The notes: a model not told the origin generated them from the sequence alone. Positions 46,722 to 56,527 are shown, numbered from the stretch's first letter. The stretch is 64,000 nt of DNA from Cytophagales bacterium (GCA_004292855.1 RDXN01000038.1:60424-124423), one strand, 5' to 3'. Numbers and translations: made by a program.

Positions 46722-49700
46722 TTAAAATGTCAGGTTTACACCCAACTGGAACGTGCGTGCCCGTGGAAAAATACCCCGGTTGTCGAGACCAATGTTGCTG
46801 GGAGACTGACTCCGTCCTCGTACACGCCCCTCGATCTCCAACTCCGGGTCAATACCGCTGTAGTTGGTAATCAGGAACAGGTTGTTACCACCCAGATACA
46901 CCCGTGCATTGCTGATGAATTTGTTTGCCGGTACGGGTACGTTATAGCCAATTTGCCAGTTGTCTAACCGAACAAACGTGCCGTCTTCCAACCAATAGGT
47001 CGAGAGCGCATTGGTACCGTACGTTCTGGGAAGATCCGTTACACTGGTTAACTGATTCGATTGCAGAATCGAACCCGGAATACTCGAGTTAGCGCGGGTG
47101 TTGTTCAGAATTTTGTTGCCAAACGTACCGCGCAACATGAAGCTCAGGTCGAAGTTCTTGTACCGGAACGAGTTGATGAACGAGGCATTCAGGAACGGCT
47201 GCGGATTACCATGCGAGATGGGGTTACCGTCTTCCAGTGCCTTAGCAGCATCCGATTTATCAAACGTCGTCGCTGGCGTAGTGCCCGTAGCCGGTACAAA
47301 GCCCATCAGGGTGTTTACCTTACCATCTTTTGTTTCGTCCACAAAACCGGCAAACGTTGGGATACTGTTGAACTCGCCCAACGGACGACCAACCGTCAGC
47401 ACTGAAGCCGCTACGTTCGACAGACCACGACCACCGAAGAAGTTAAAGCGAATTTGACCCACCGTAAATTCATCATTCGACAACGACAGAATGCGATTTT
47501 GGTTGTAGTTACCCACAATTCGGGCATTCCAGTTGAAATCGCCTTTGTCGATGATGTCGCCACCCAACGATAGCTCGATACCCCGGTTACGCATACTACC
47601 CACGTTCGCCAGGATACTGTTGGTAAAATACCGGATACCATCGGCAGGCACTGAGAAGTTGTACAACATATCCTTGGCTACCTTGTCGTACACCTCGATT
47701 GTACCATTGAGCCGGTTCTTGAACAACTGGAAATCAAGGCCTAAGTTAGTCGTGGTAACTACCTCCCACTTCAGGTTTGGGTTGGCGTTCTGAATGATAC
47801 CATACCCAGGCAGGAAGTTGTTCAGCGTTCCGTCGAAATAAGTGCCGCTCTGACCGTACAACTGCAATGAGTTGTAGGGGAAGATGTTCTCCGAGTTACC
47901 CGTTGACCCATAACCAACACGCAGTTTCAGGTAATTGAGGGGGCCGCTCTTTGGGAAGAAGTTCTCGTTCGAGATTGTCCAGCCTGCTGCTGCCGAAGGG
48001 AACAAGCCCCACTTGTTGTTGGCACCAAAAACTGAGTTGCCATCGCGACGCAAACTAGCCGTTACGTTGTAACGATCACCAAAGTTGACCGTAGCCCGCC
48101 CAAAAAACGAGATCAGTTTATTCTGGTTGCGGTACGACCGGGCGTAATCACTTGATGGGTTCACCAACGAGCCTGACCCCAAACCGAGGTTGTTGAAGTT
48201 GATGTCAGGCGTTACGAACCCGTTGTTCTGAGCCGAGAAACCATCATAGTCGAACTGCTGATACGAGTAACCACCCAAAAGCGAGTAGTTGTTGCCCGTT
48301 CCAAACTCCTTCGTATAGTTGGCAGTCAATTCCATCAGTTTCGTGCTGTTTTGCTCCAAACCACGGCCCGCCTGACCATTAGCACCCGCAAACGCCTTGA
48401 TGGCCGCGTTCGACGCAAAGTTGGTCACCCTATTATCGCGTTGCAATTGACCGTTCACGCCCAATGTCAGGCCGTCCAGAATTTCGTACCGCAGGTTCAT
48501 ACCACCTTGCAAATACCCTTGGCGTTGCGTATTGATCTGGTTTTCCAAGATAGCCACCGGGTTAAACAAGTCGAAACTACCCCCTACTTCGGCATATCCA
48601 CCCTGATTGTTCGCGGCTGTCGGACTAACAACCGGCATAGTAGGCAGGAAGAACGTAGCCGCTGCTACAGGCCCCCGGTTGTCCAGTTCCCGGTTATTTT
48701 CTGTATAGGCAAGGTTGTACTGGATGTTCAGGCGGTTGTCGAACGCTTTCTGATCAAGGTTGATCCGCGCCGTCACCCGGTCGAAGCCAGTCTTTTTAAC
48801 CAGACCTTGCTGGTCGATGTAGCTCAACGAGCCGCGATAGCTGAACGCCTGTGAACCACCCGACACGGCGAGATCATGGTTATTTACTGCCGCATTACGT
48901 GTAACCTGAGAGAACCAGTCGGTGTTGAAAAAATTGCCGCTGGCATCTTTCGTGAAGCGTTGCAGGTCACCCAGTGCCGCAGCTCCTTCGATCTGCGTTA
49001 CGGCAGCCACGTAGCCGGGGCCGTCGAGCAGGTCTAGCCGCCGGGCAACCGTCTGGATACCCACGTAGTTGTTGAAGGTAACCGTTGTCTTGCCCGATTT
49101 GCCACGCTTGGTTGTGATAATGATAACCCCGTTGGCACCCCGCGACCCGTAAATGGCCGCTGCCGACGCATCTTTCAACACGTCCATCGACTCGATGTCC
49201 TGTGGGCTGATCGTTTGAATCGGAACCCCGATAACGCCGTCCACCACATACAGCGGATCACCCGCACCCGATAGGGAGGTATATCCCCGCAAACGGACTG
49301 TTGGGTTCGCGTTCGGGTCGCCCGATGGGGTCGTAATCACCAGACCCGCTACCTTGCCCTGAATGGCTTGCAGTGGGTTAGGATTAACACCGGGATTCAG
49401 ATCACGTGCTGTAATTTGCGTTACGGCCCCCGTCAGATCTTTCCGTTTGGCCGTGCCGTAGCCGACCACCACAACCTCTTCCAATGCCTTGGAATCGTCG
49501 ATTAACGACAAGTCGACCGTCGTACGACTACCCACGGCGACTTCCTGCGTAGTGAAACCAATCGAGCTGAACACGAGCGTTGAGCCGCTCGGCACATTCT
49601 GCAATCGGTAAACTCCTTCGCCATCCGTGGTTGTTCCTCGCGGTGAGCCTTTTAGCTGCACCGTTACACCAGGCAAACCGCTGCCCGCAGCATCGGTCAC

Positions 49701-49874
49701 TTTGCCCGTTACGTTACCTCCCTGAGCAAAAGCCGATTGGCTCCCCAGGAAACAGAACATGGCCAGCATCGTCAGGAAAGCACTAAACTTCCAAACGGCC
49801 CGCTGCGTCCGGCTTGCGCCAGCACGCCCTACACTATCGCTTAGGCGATACCCTTGGTAGGATTTGTCCATCAT
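46722..49874 (-). CDS. SusC/RagA-family TonB-dependent transporter
   Basis: 1050 residues. A long N-region and signal peptide end at SAFA|Q (about residue 51), as is usual for SusC. Then the CarboxypepD_reg-like domain (VTGKVTDAAGSGLPGVTVQL), the SusC marker EEVVVVGYGTAKRKDLTGAV, the plug (IQGKVAGLVITTPSGDPN, VRLRGYTSLSGAGDPLYVVD, ESMDVLKDASAAAIYGSRG) and a 22-strand barrel ending in FQLGVNLTF. With SusD it forms the pedal-bin importer for a glycan or peptide. The plug begins with standard motifs, so it is intact. Expression probably starts in the 493-bp AT-rich spacer 49875-50367, but I see no exact TAnnTTTG box on this strand there. Confidence 0.96.
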   Translation of the reverse strand: MMDKSYQGYRLSDSVGRAGASRTQRAVWKFSAFLTMLAMFCFLGSQSAFAQGGNVTGKVTDAAGSGLPGVTVQLKGSPRGTTTDGEGVYRLQNVPSGSTLVFSSIGFTTQEVAVGSRTTVDLSLIDDSKALEEVVVVGYGTAKRKDLTGAVTQITARDLNPGVNPNPLQAIQGKVAGLVITTPSGDPNANPTVRLRGYTSLSGAGDPLYVVDGVIGVPIQTISPQDIESMDVLKDASAAAIYGSRGANGVIIITTKRGKSGKTTVTFNNYVGIQTVARRLDLLDGPGYVAAVTQIEGAAALGDLQRFTKDASGNFFNTDWFSQVTRNAAVNNHDLAVSGGSQAFSYRGSLSYIDQQGLVKKTGFDRVTARINLDQKAFDNRLNIQYNLAYTENNRELDNRGPVAAATFFLPTMPVVSPTAANNQGGYAEVGGSFDLFNPVAILENQINTQRQGYLQGGMNLRYEILDGLTLGVNGQLQRDNRVTNFASNAAIKAFAGANGQAGRGLEQNSTKLMELTANYTKEFGTGNNYSLLGGYSYQQFDYDGFSAQNNGFVTPDINFNNLGLGSGSLVNPSSDYARSYRNQNKLISFFGRATVNFGDRYNVTASLRRDGNSVFGANNKWGLFPSAAAGWTISNENFFPKSGPLNYLKLRVGYGSTGNSENIFPYNSLQLYGQSGTYFDGTLNNFLPGYGIIQNANPNLKWEVVTTTNLGLDFQLFKNRLNGTIEVYDKVAKDMLYNFSVPADGIRYFTNSILANVGSMRNRGIELSLGGDIIDKGDFNWNARIVGNYNQNRILSLSNDEFTVGQIRFNFFGGRGLSNVAASVLTVGRPLGEFNSIPTFAGFVDETKDGKVNTLMGFVPATGTTPATTFDKSDAAKALEDGNPISHGNPQPFLNASFINSFRYKNFDLSFMLRGTFGNKILNNTRANSSIPGSILQSNQLTSVTDLPRTYGTNALSTYWLEDGTFVRLDNWQIGYNVPVPANKFISNARVYLGGNNLFLITNYSGIDPELEIEGRVRGRSQSPSNIGLDNRGIFPRARTFQLGVNLTF

Positions 49875-50367
49875 AGGTTTGAGAAATTGTTATGAAATAA
49901 TTAAGTTGGTAGATAGGGTTGGCGACTAGTTGCGTGGATTACTGTAGACCGATGGTAACGTTCGCTTCATCTGGGTAGGAAGCTATGTGACTAAAGACCA
50001 GCTAGATCAAAGTGAAAATTGGCATCGTGACAGGATTTCCTAGAACATTCTCGACAAACCATTTAGCAAATTACTATCTAGAGTTCTTAAAATACAAATC
50101 GGGTAATGTTAAAGCAGGGTTAACGAAAGTTAAAATTGTATCACAAAACCCTTATTTGACTGGGTATAAAATATGATTATTCTAATAATATGAAATCAAC
50201 TTAAATCGTAAGTTACTCACTATTAAAGAACAATTAATGGAAGTAATTGTATAATTCCTATATGTTTAATAGGAATATAGATTTGGGCTATTTCACAAAA
50301 AATCTTAATTTTGAAGAACCATTTTTAGCGAAAAAAATACTCATTTCGTTCTGAGAATTAACGACCA
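49875..50367. other. AT-rich divergent spacer between susC and oxidoreductase
   Basis: 493 bp without an open reading frame that I can support, clearly richer in A and T than its surroundings. It must hold the susC promoter on the minus strand (not identified) and holds a good plus-strand promoter at 50282-50313. The length leaves room for regulator binding, but no clear operator palindrome stands out. Confidence 0.6.
50282..50313 (+). promoter_or_regulatory. Promoter of FAD/Fe-S oxidoreductase gene
   Basis: TTTG at 50282-50285 and TAATTTTG at 50306-50313 with a 20-nt spacer: an exact match to both Bacteroidota elements. The leader to the ATG would be about 50 nt. Confidence 0.75.
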
Positions 50368-53325
50368 ATGACCCACGTTCCCCCGCAACTCGACGGTATT
50401 TATCTTGATGACTTTACCACCCGGACACTCTATGCAACCGATGCCTCGGCCTACCGCGAAATGCCTACCGCCGTGGCCTTGCCCAAGTCTGTTGAGGACC
50501 TGAGAAAGCTGATCAATTTTGCCCGGTCTACAAAGCAGTCGCTGATTCCCCGAACGGCCGGTACGTCATTGGCGGGGCAGGTGGTAGGCAACGGTATTGT
50601 GGTCGATGTGTCGAAACATTTCAACCAGATTCTGGAGATCAACGCAGAGGAGCGATGGGTGCGGGTGCAACCGGGGGTTGTGCGCGATGAACTAAATTTG
50701 TTTCTCAAATCTCACGGCCTTTACTACGGCCCCGAAACGTCGACTGCCAACCGGGCTATGATCGGCGGGATGGTGGGTAACAACTCATGTGGTTCTAATT
50801 CAGTCGTTTATGGGTCAGCCCGCGAACATTTGCTTTCGGTAAAGGCGTTGCTGGCCGATGGCTCGGAGGTCCAGTTTTCGGCAACCGAAACCACGCAACT
50901 CCGGCAACAGATCGAGGAGTCGACGCGGAAAAACGGTTCAGCCACCCTGCTCGACACGATCTACCTGAAAACGAACGCTATCCTGAGCGATCCCGCTAAT
51001 CAGGCCGAAATCCGCAAAAACTTCCCCAAAAAGAGCATCGAACGGCGTAACACCGGCTACGCGCTCGACATGCTGCTCGACTGCGCTCCGTACACCCCGG
51101 ACGGTGAGCCGTTCAATTTCTGCAAGCTCATTGCCGGGTCGGAGGGCACGCTCTGTTTCCTGACCGAAATCAAACTGAATCTGGTGCCCCTGCCACCCAA
51201 AGAGTCCGGTTTGGTGGCGGTGCATTGTCGCACTATCGACGAGGCTCTGCGGGCAACGCTGGTGGCCTTGAAATACAGTCCCTACGCCGTCGAATTGATC
51301 GACGACATTATTCTGGAGCGAGCCAACGAAAACCCTGAGCAACAGAAAAACAGCTTTTTTGTACAACGTCGGCCCGACAATGGATTCCCTATCATCCTGG
51401 TAGTCGACCTCTCGCGCGACACACAGGCCGAGGTCGAAGCATTAGCTACCGAGATGGAAGCCGAACTGCGCACAGAGGGCATGGGCTACCACTTTCCGCT
51501 ACTCTTCGGCGACGACAGCAAGAAAATCTGGGCTTTGCGCAAAGCCGGACTTGGCCTGTTGGGCAATCTCCCCGGCGACGCAAAAGCTGTGGCCGTGATC
51601 GAAGACACAACCGTCGATGTCCGCGACCTACCCGACTATATTCGGGACTTCAACGAAATTCTGAAAAAGCACGACATGGCTGCCGTGCATTATGCGCATG
51701 CCGGGTCGGGCGAGATTCACCTGCGGCCTATTATTAACCTGAAGACCGCCGAGGGACATCAGCAATTTCGGATGATTGCCGAGGAGATTGCCACGCTGGT
51801 GAAAAAGTACGACGGCTCATTATCGGGCGAGCACGGCGATGGTCGGTTGCGGGGCGAGTTTATTCCGCAGATGGTGGGGCCGCACAATTACGAGTTGATG
51901 CGGCAGGTGAAACACACCTGGGACCCCGACGGGATTTTTAACCCCGGCAAAATCGTAGAAACGCCCCCAATGGACACGTTTCTGCGCTACGAAGCCGGTC
52001 AGCAAACGCCCGCGTTTAAAACGTATTTCCGGTACGAAAATCAGGATGTGTTGCAACACGCCGAGCAATGTAACGGCTCCGGCGATTGCCGCAAAACCGA
52101 ACTCTCCGGCGGGACCATGTGCCCAAGCTACATGGCTACCCGCAACGAGAAAGATACCACCCGCGCACGGGCCAACATCCTGCGCGAAATGCTCACGCGC
52201 TCCCCCAAGGAGAACCGCTTCGACCACGATGAAATCAAAGACGTTTACGACCTCTGCCTATCGTGCAAGGGGTGCAAGTCGGAGTGCCCGTCTAACGTCG
52301 ACGTGGCCAAGCTCAAAGCCGAGTTTCTACAGCATTATTACGATGCAAATGGCATTCCAATCCGGTCACGTCTCATTGCCAACTTCACCCGACTGTCTCA
52401 TCTCGCGAGTTATGTGCCCTGGGCCTGGAATGCCGTGTTAGGTACGCCCATGCTCCGGCGCATCGCCAACCGCATCGTCGGCTTCCACCCCGACCGTACC
52501 ATGCCGTTGATGGGCAAGCAGACGCTGAGGGATTGGTTTGAAAGGAGGAGAGGAGGAGAGGAGGAAAGGAGAAAGGCCCTTCCTCCTTCCTCCTTTCCCC
52601 CTCTCCTCCTCTTTTGTGATGAATTCACCAACTACAACGACGTAGAGGTGGGGCAGAAGGCTATTCAATTGTTGGAGCGGTTGGGCTATAATGTCATCAT
52701 TCCCGAGCATGGCGAAAGCGGTCGGGCGGCTCTGTCGAAAGGGATGCTGAAAATGGCTCGCAAACTGGCCGAACGCAACGTTCGCGATCTGCGCAACGTC
52801 GTTACTGCCGAAACCCCGCTGGTTGGTCTGGAGCCGTCGGCCATTTTAACCTTCCGCGATGAGTATCCCGAATTAGTCGACGAGTCGCTGGCCGAAGATG
52901 CGCGTCAACTGGCCAAAAACGCCTTGACGTTTGAAGAGTTCATTGCCCGCGAGATCGACGCCAAACGCATTCGCCCGGAGCAGTTTACGGACGAGAAACG
53001 TCTTGTAAAACTGCATGGGCATTGTCAACAGAAGGCGGTTTCGTCGTTAGTGCCAGGTAAAAAGGCGTTGTCGTTGCCCAAAAACTATACGGTTCAGTTG
53101 ATTCCGTCAGGGTGTTGCGGCATGGCTGGGTCGTTTGGATACGAAAAAGAACACTACGAACTTTCGATGCAAATTGGGGAGTTGGTGTTGTTGCCCACCG
53201 TCCGGCAGCAACCTGCCAATGTGATCATTGCCGCGCCGGGGACCTCATGCCGTCATCAGATTCACGACGGCACAGGCCGCACGGCGCAGCATCCGGCCCA
53301 AATTTTGTTTGATGCGTTACGTTGA
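50368..53325 (+). CDS. FAD-linked oxidase / 4Fe-4S oxidoreductase (GlcD-GlcF fusion, YdiJ type)
   Basis: 985 residues. The N-terminal half is a vanillyl-alcohol-oxidase-type FAD domain (IPRTAGTSLAGQVVG, MIGGMVGNNSCGSNSVVYG, SGEHGDGRLRGEF) as in D-lactate, glycolate and 2-hydroxyglutarate dehydrogenases. Two [4Fe-4S] ferredoxin motifs follow (CNGSGDCRKTELSGGTMCPS; CLSCKGCKSECPSNVDVAKL) and then a CCG-type domain (GHCQQKAV, SGCCGMAGSFGYE). Such enzymes oxidise a D-2-hydroxy acid and pass electrons to quinone or a carrier; the exact substrate is not determined. Residues about 724-750 are an odd charged/Pro stretch from an inserted purine-pyrimidine repeat, in the linker before LLFCDEFTNYND, and do not touch any motif. 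Confidence 0.93.
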   Translation: MTHVPPQLDGIYLDDFTTRTLYATDASAYREMPTAVALPKSVEDLRKLINFARSTKQSLIPRTAGTSLAGQVVGNGIVVDVSKHFNQILEINAEERWVRVQPGVVRDELNLFLKSHGLYYGPETSTANRAMIGGMVGNNSCGSNSVVYGSAREHLLSVKALLADGSEVQFSATETTQLRQQIEESTRKNGSATLLDTIYLKTNAILSDPANQAEIRKNFPKKSIERRNTGYALDMLLDCAPYTPDGEPFNFCKLIAGSEGTLCFLTEIKLNLVPLPPKESGLVAVHCRTIDEALRATLVALKYSPYAVELIDDIILERANENPEQQKNSFFVQRRPDNGFPIILVVDLSRDTQAEVEALATEMEAELRTEGMGYHFPLLFGDDSKKIWALRKAGLGLLGNLPGDAKAVAVIEDTTVDVRDLPDYIRDFNEILKKHDMAAVHYAHAGSGEIHLRPIINLKTAEGHQQFRMIAEEIATLVKKYDGSLSGEHGDGRLRGEFIPQMVGPHNYELMRQVKHTWDPDGIFNPGKIVETPPMDTFLRYEAGQQTPAFKTYFRYENQDVLQHAEQCNGSGDCRKTELSGGTMCPSYMATRNEKDTTRARANILREMLTRSPKENRFDHDEIKDVYDLCLSCKGCKSECPSNVDVAKLKAEFLQHYYDANGIPIRSRLIANFTRLSHLASYVPWAWNAVLGTPMLRRIANRIVGFHPDRTMPLMGKQTLRDWFERRRGGEEERRKALPPSSFPPLLLFCDEFTNYNDVEVGQKAIQLLERLGYNVIIPEHGESGRAALSKGMLKMARKLAERNVRDLRNVVTAETPLVGLEPSAILTFRDEYPELVDESLAEDARQLAKNALTFEEFIAREIDAKRIRPEQFTDEKRLVKLHGHCQQKAVSSLVPGKKALSLPKNYTVQLIPSGCCGMAGSFGYEKEHYELSMQIGELVLLPTVRQQPANVIIAAPGTSCRHQIHDGTGRTAQHPAQILFDALR
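52541..52614 (+). repeat. In-frame purine/pyrimidine hairpin in oxidoreductase gene
   Basis: A purine-only run (GGAGGAGAGGAGG...) at 52541-52576 is followed at once by a pyrimidine-only run at 52577-52614 that is roughly its inverted complement. It reads in frame as Arg/Gly/Glu then Pro/Ser/Leu. Its form is that of intergenic repeats rather than coding sequence. Confidence 0.75.
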
Positions 53326-53337
53326 TTAGTCGATACA

Positions 53338-54294
53338 ATGGAAGATATATTTATAAACCCGTTCACGGATTTTGGCTTCAAAAAACTGTTTGGTGAGGAA
53401 CCTAATAAAGATCTGTTGATCAATTTCCTAAACACGCTGTTACCTGCCAAACATGCCATCAGCGACCTAACGTACGCCCGCAATGAGCAAATGGGAGCGA
53501 CGGCTCTCGACCGCAAAGCCGTTTTCGATCTGTATTGCATCAGCTCGACAGGGGAGCGTTTCATTGTAGAGATACAGAAGGCCAAGCAGAACTATTTCAA
53601 GGATCGTAGTTTGTATTACGCTTCTTTTCCCATCCAAGAGCAATCACTTCGAGGAGATTGGGACTACCGGCTGACACCCATTTATACGGTAGGAATTTTG
53701 GATTTTCTATTCAATGAGGATAATGACGACAAGACGGTAGTGCATACCGTACAGTTGAAAGATCAGTTCAATTCTGTCTTTTATGAGAAACTGACATTCA
53801 TTTATTTGTCGATGCCCAATTTTACCAAGCGCGAAGACGAACTGGTGACGTTGCAGGATAAATGGCTTTTTGTTTTTAGATGCCTGCCAACCTTACAAAA
53901 ACGCCCCTTGGCTCTTCAGGAGCGAATTTTCGATAAGTTGTTCACTATTGCCGAAGTAGCAAATTTTTCAACTGAACAGCGTGATGCCTATCAGCAAAGT
54001 GTGAAGTATTACCGCGATTTGAAAAACGTTGAAGATACTGCGTGGCAGTCGGGCATGAGTCGAGGCCTTGAGGAAGGTAAGATGCAAGGCCTTGAGGAAG
54101 GTAAGATGCAAGGCATTGAGCAAGGCATTGAGCAAGGCATTGAACAAGGCATTGAACAAGGCATTGAACAAGGTATCGAGCAGAAAGAGATTGACATTGT
54201 TCTCAAACTATGCCAGAAAGGCTATACTGACGAAGCAATTGCGGACTTGTTAGAAATACCACGTCAACGTGTGGAGGCCATACGCACACCATAA
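53338..54294 (+). CDS. Rpn-family recombination-promoting nuclease / PD-(D/E)XK transposase-like
   Basis: 318 residues. Recognised by the opening [20 protein letters not shown] and the nuclease core with Asp64 (VFDLYC), Glu78 and Gln80-Lys81 (VEIQKA), the PD-(D/E)XK residues of the PF12784/Rpn group. E. coli Rpn proteins are DNA endonucleases that raise recombination in a RecA-independent way and can be toxic. The C-terminus has LEEGKMQG repeats, then six GIEQ units, and ends in a small helix-turn-helix-like segment ([18 protein letters not shown]). 12 bp after the oxidoreductase and 38 bp before the peptidase gene; it looks like an inserted gene between two housekeeping genes. Confidence 0.9.
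   Translation: MEDIFINPFTDFGFKKLFGEEPNKDLLINFLNTLLPAKHAISDLTYARNEQMGATALDRKAVFDLYCISSTGERFIVEIQKAKQNYFKDRSLYYASFPIQEQSLRGDWDYRLTPIYTVGILDFLFNEDNDDKTVVHTVQLKDQFNSVFYEKLTFIYLSMPNFTKREDELVTLQDKWLFVFRCLPTLQKRPLALQERIFDKLFTIAEVANFSTEQRDAYQQSVKYYRDLKNVEDTAWQSGMSRGLEEGKMQGLEEGKMQGIEQGIEQGIEQGIEQGIEQGIEQKEIDIVLKLCQKGYTDEAIADLLEIPRQRVEAIRTP
54064..54183 (+). repeat. In-frame tandem repeat in Rpn-family gene
   Basis: Two identical 24-bp units (54064-54087 and 54088-54111) encode LEEGKMQ-type blocks. Six 12-bp units (GGCATTGAGCAA with A/G variation) follow at 54112-54183 and encode GIEQ. All units are multiples of three, so copy-number change would only lengthen a helix. Confidence 0.9.
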
Positions 54295-54332
54295 GACCAA
54301 TCATTTGCCAAACTGAACAGAAGCTTTCCAGA

Positions 54333-56285
54333 ATGAAAAAACTCCTTATTGCTATTACCTGTTTGATTAGCTGGCAGGTTGGTGCCCAAAGCACTTCATC
54401 GAAGTACGACCCCAAAGAGTTGTTCCACCCGTTGTTCAATATGCAGCCGGGCAATGACTACCGCACCGGCAGTGGTGAGCCAGGGCCACGGTACTGGCAA
54501 AACCGGGCTGATTACAAAATCAACGTGACCCTCGACGATCAGCAGAATACGTTGAGCGGTGAAGTTGAAATCACGTACAGAAACAACTCGCCCCAAGCCT
54601 TGCCCTTTTTGTGGCTTCAGCTCGATCAGAATGCCTTCAGCGATACCTCACGGGCAGCCAAAACGACACCCGTAACAGGTGGACGGTTTGGTAATCTGGA
54701 TTTTAAAGGGGGCTTAACTATTACCGCTGTCACGGTGGAGCAGGGTAGGGGCAAGGCTGTTACGGTGCCGTATTCAATTACTGACACCCGCTTGCAGGTT
54801 CGACTGGCGGAGGAGTTGAAACCGGGTAGCGAACCCATTAAAGTTCGACTAAGCTATTCGTTTAAGATACCTGAATATGGCTCCGACCGGATGGGGCAGT
54901 TAATCCGTAAAGACGGTATCGTTTACGAGATCGCCCAATGGTATCCGCGTATGTGCGTGTTCGACGATATTCAGGGTTGGAACGTATTGCCGTATCTCGG
55001 CGCAGGTGAGTTTTACCTGGAATATGGCGACTTTGAGTATGCTATCAACGTCCCCTGGGATCATATTGTGGTTGGGTCTGGTGAGTTAATCAACCCCGAC
55101 GAGGTGCTAACAAAGGAGCAAATTAAGCGAATGGCGCAGGCCCGACAGAGCGATAAAACCGTGATGCTGCGTACCAAAGATGAGGTGACCAACCCCAACT
55201 CGCGGCCCAAAACATCGGGGCGGCTCACGTGGCGATTCCGGTGCCTGAACACCCGCGACGTGGCTTTTGCGACCTCCAAAGCGTTTGTTTGGGATGCCGC
55301 CAAGATCAATTTGCCTAGCGGTAAAACGGCCCTTGCCATGTCGGCCTACCCCGCCGAAAGTGCCACGCAGGACTCGTGGGGCCGCTCGACCGAGTACGTA
55401 AAGGGCTGCATTGAGTTTTACTCGAAGTACATCTACGAGTACAGCTACCCCGTGGCAACCAACGTGGCGGGCGTTGTTGGCGGCATGGAGTACCCCGGCA
55501 TCGTATTCTGCGATCACCGCGACAAAAAAGACGGGCTTTGGGGCGTAACTGACCACGAGTTCGGTCATAACTGGTTCCCGATGATTGTGGGCAACAACGA
55601 GCGCAAGTTTGCCTGGATGGACGAGGGCTTCAATACCTTCATCAATATGCTCTCGACGGCCAATTTCAACAAAGGTGAGTACAACCGCGAGCGCGGCACC
55701 ATGCACGACGTTGCCCCCGCCCTGTTTGCCCCGTCGGAACCGATCATGACCAACCCCGACGTTCAGCAAAGCCGGAATTTGGGTATTCTGGCCTATTACA
55801 AGCCGGGTATGGGCCTGAAAATGCTTCGCGACGTGGTGCTCGGCCCCGACCGGTTCGACTATGCGTTTAAGGTATATGTAGACCGTTGGGCGTTCAAACA
55901 TCCAACGCCGTACGATTTTTTCCGCACGATGGAGAACGCGGCTGGCGAAGACCTCGGCTGGTTCTGGCGCGGGTATTTCTACGAAACCTGGAAGCTCGAC
56001 CAATCCGTTAAAGAGGTTCGCTACATCGACAACGACCCGCTGAAAGGCTCGTACATTACCATCGAAAACCTGGAGAAGATGGCTATGCCCGCCACTATCG
56101 AACTTACCGAAACCACTGGCAAGAAAACCCGCGTGAATTTGCCCGTTGAGGTGTGGCAGCGTGGAGCCACCTGGACGTTCAAAGCTAGTACGGGCAGTAC
56201 GCTCAAGACGGTCGTGCTTGATCCTGATGAGAAACTACCCGATATCAACCCCCGCAACAACACGTGGAAAGCGGACGCACAATAG
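54333..56285 (+). CDS. M1-family zinc metallopeptidase
   Basis: 650 residues. Signal peptide about 1-19 (VGA|Q). The N-terminal beta domain is followed by the gluzincin core: exopeptidase signature GGMEYPG, zinc site HEFGH (His408, Glu409, His412) and the third ligand Glu431 in WMDEGFN, exactly 18 residues after His412. The family removes N-terminal residues from peptides. Export to periplasm or surface is inferred from the signal peptide; there is no T9SS tail. A strong terminator follows 26 bp after the stop. Confidence 0.94.
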   Translation: MKKLLIAITCLISWQVGAQSTSSKYDPKELFHPLFNMQPGNDYRTGSGEPGPRYWQNRADYKINVTLDDQQNTLSGEVEITYRNNSPQALPFLWLQLDQNAFSDTSRAAKTTPVTGGRFGNLDFKGGLTITAVTVEQGRGKAVTVPYSITDTRLQVRLAEELKPGSEPIKVRLSYSFKIPEYGSDRMGQLIRKDGIVYEIAQWYPRMCVFDDIQGWNVLPYLGAGEFYLEYGDFEYAINVPWDHIVVGSGELINPDEVLTKEQIKRMAQARQSDKTVMLRTKDEVTNPNSRPKTSGRLTWRFRCLNTRDVAFATSKAFVWDAAKINLPSGKTALAMSAYPAESATQDSWGRSTEYVKGCIEFYSKYIYEYSYPVATNVAGVVGGMEYPGIVFCDHRDKKDGLWGVTDHEFGHNWFPMIVGNNERKFAWMDEGFNTFINMLSTANFNKGEYNRERGTMHDVAPALFAPSEPIMTNPDVQQSRNLGILAYYKPGMGLKMLRDVVLGPDRFDYAFKVYVDRWAFKHPTPYDFFRTMENAAGEDLGWFWRGYFYETWKLDQSVKEVRYIDNDPLKGSYITIENLEKMAMPATIELTETTGKKTRVNLPVEVWQRGATWTFKASTGSTLKTVVLDPDEKLPDINPRNNTWKADAQ

Positions 56286-56310
56286 AGGTGTAGAACGGTC
56301 CAGAAATTTA

Positions 56311-56352
56311 TCAAAAAAGAAAGGCTAGCTCATGCTAGCCTTTCTTTTTTGA
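56311..56352. terminator. Bidirectional terminator between peptidase and tRNA genes
   Basis: Perfect 19-bp stem: TCAAAAAAGAAAGGCTAGC (56311-56329) with its exact complement at 56334-56352 and a 4-nt loop. A T6 run lies at the 3' end on both strands, so it can end the peptidase message and the opposing tRNA transcript. Confidence 0.93.
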
Positions 56353-56424
56353 GCCTCCTATAGGACTTGAACCTACGACCCCTTCATTACGAATGAAGTG
56401 CTCTACCAACTGAGCTAAGGAGGC
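56352..56424 (-). tRNA. tRNA-Thr (anticodon CGT)
   Basis: 73 nt. Acceptor stem GCCTCCT/AGGAGGC pairs fully; D-arm GCTC-AGTTGGTA-GAGC; anticodon stem CTTCA/TGAAG with loop TTCGTAA, anticodon CGT, reading the Thr codon ACG; T-arm GTAGG-TTCAAGT-CCTAT. Discriminator base T; the 3' CCA is not encoded. Its 3' end abuts the bidirectional terminator. Confidence 0.97.
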
Positions 56425-56435
56425 TAATGAGTTCG

Positions 56436-56466
56436 CAAATATAGACGCCCATCCGTACAGACGCAA
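56436..56466 (-). promoter_or_regulatory. Promoter of tRNA-Thr
   Basis: On the minus strand TTG (56466-56464), 20 nt, then TATATTTG (56443-56436); an exact Bacteroidota promoter, with the box ending 11 nt before the mature tRNA 5' end. Its upstream part lies inside the GTACAGACGCAA palindrome. Confidence 0.75.
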
Positions 56467-56489
56467 CCCCTTGCGTCTCTTTGCGTCTC
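56455..56489. repeat. Intergenic copy of the GACGCAA/TTGCGTC palindrome
   Basis: GTACAGACGCAACCCCTTGC, then GTCTC, followed by a second TTGCGTCTC half-site. Same palindrome family as inside the adhesin genes, here in an intergenic position between tRNA-Thr and the ABC-F gene. Confidence 0.85.
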
Positions 56490-56500
56490 ATTTTTCGGCA

Positions 56501-56527
56501 TTTGCCGCCCATTTTTTCGTAAATTTG
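56501..56527 (+). promoter_or_regulatory. Promoter of ABC-F gene
   Basis: TAAATTTG at 56520-56527 fits the -7 consensus and stops 4 nt before the ATG; TTTG at 56501-56504 is a possible -33 (15-nt spacing, short). Implies a nearly leaderless message. Confidence 0.55.

Noticed and set aside
49875..50367. Riboswitch or small RNA in the long spacer upstream of susC
   Set aside because: No convincing conserved stem pattern could be found by eye; the region is simply AT-rich with one promoter.
54064..54183. Antisense low-complexity frames over the GIEQ repeat
   Set aside because: Translations of the 12-bp repeat on the other strand only; the plus-strand gene has the nuclease residues.
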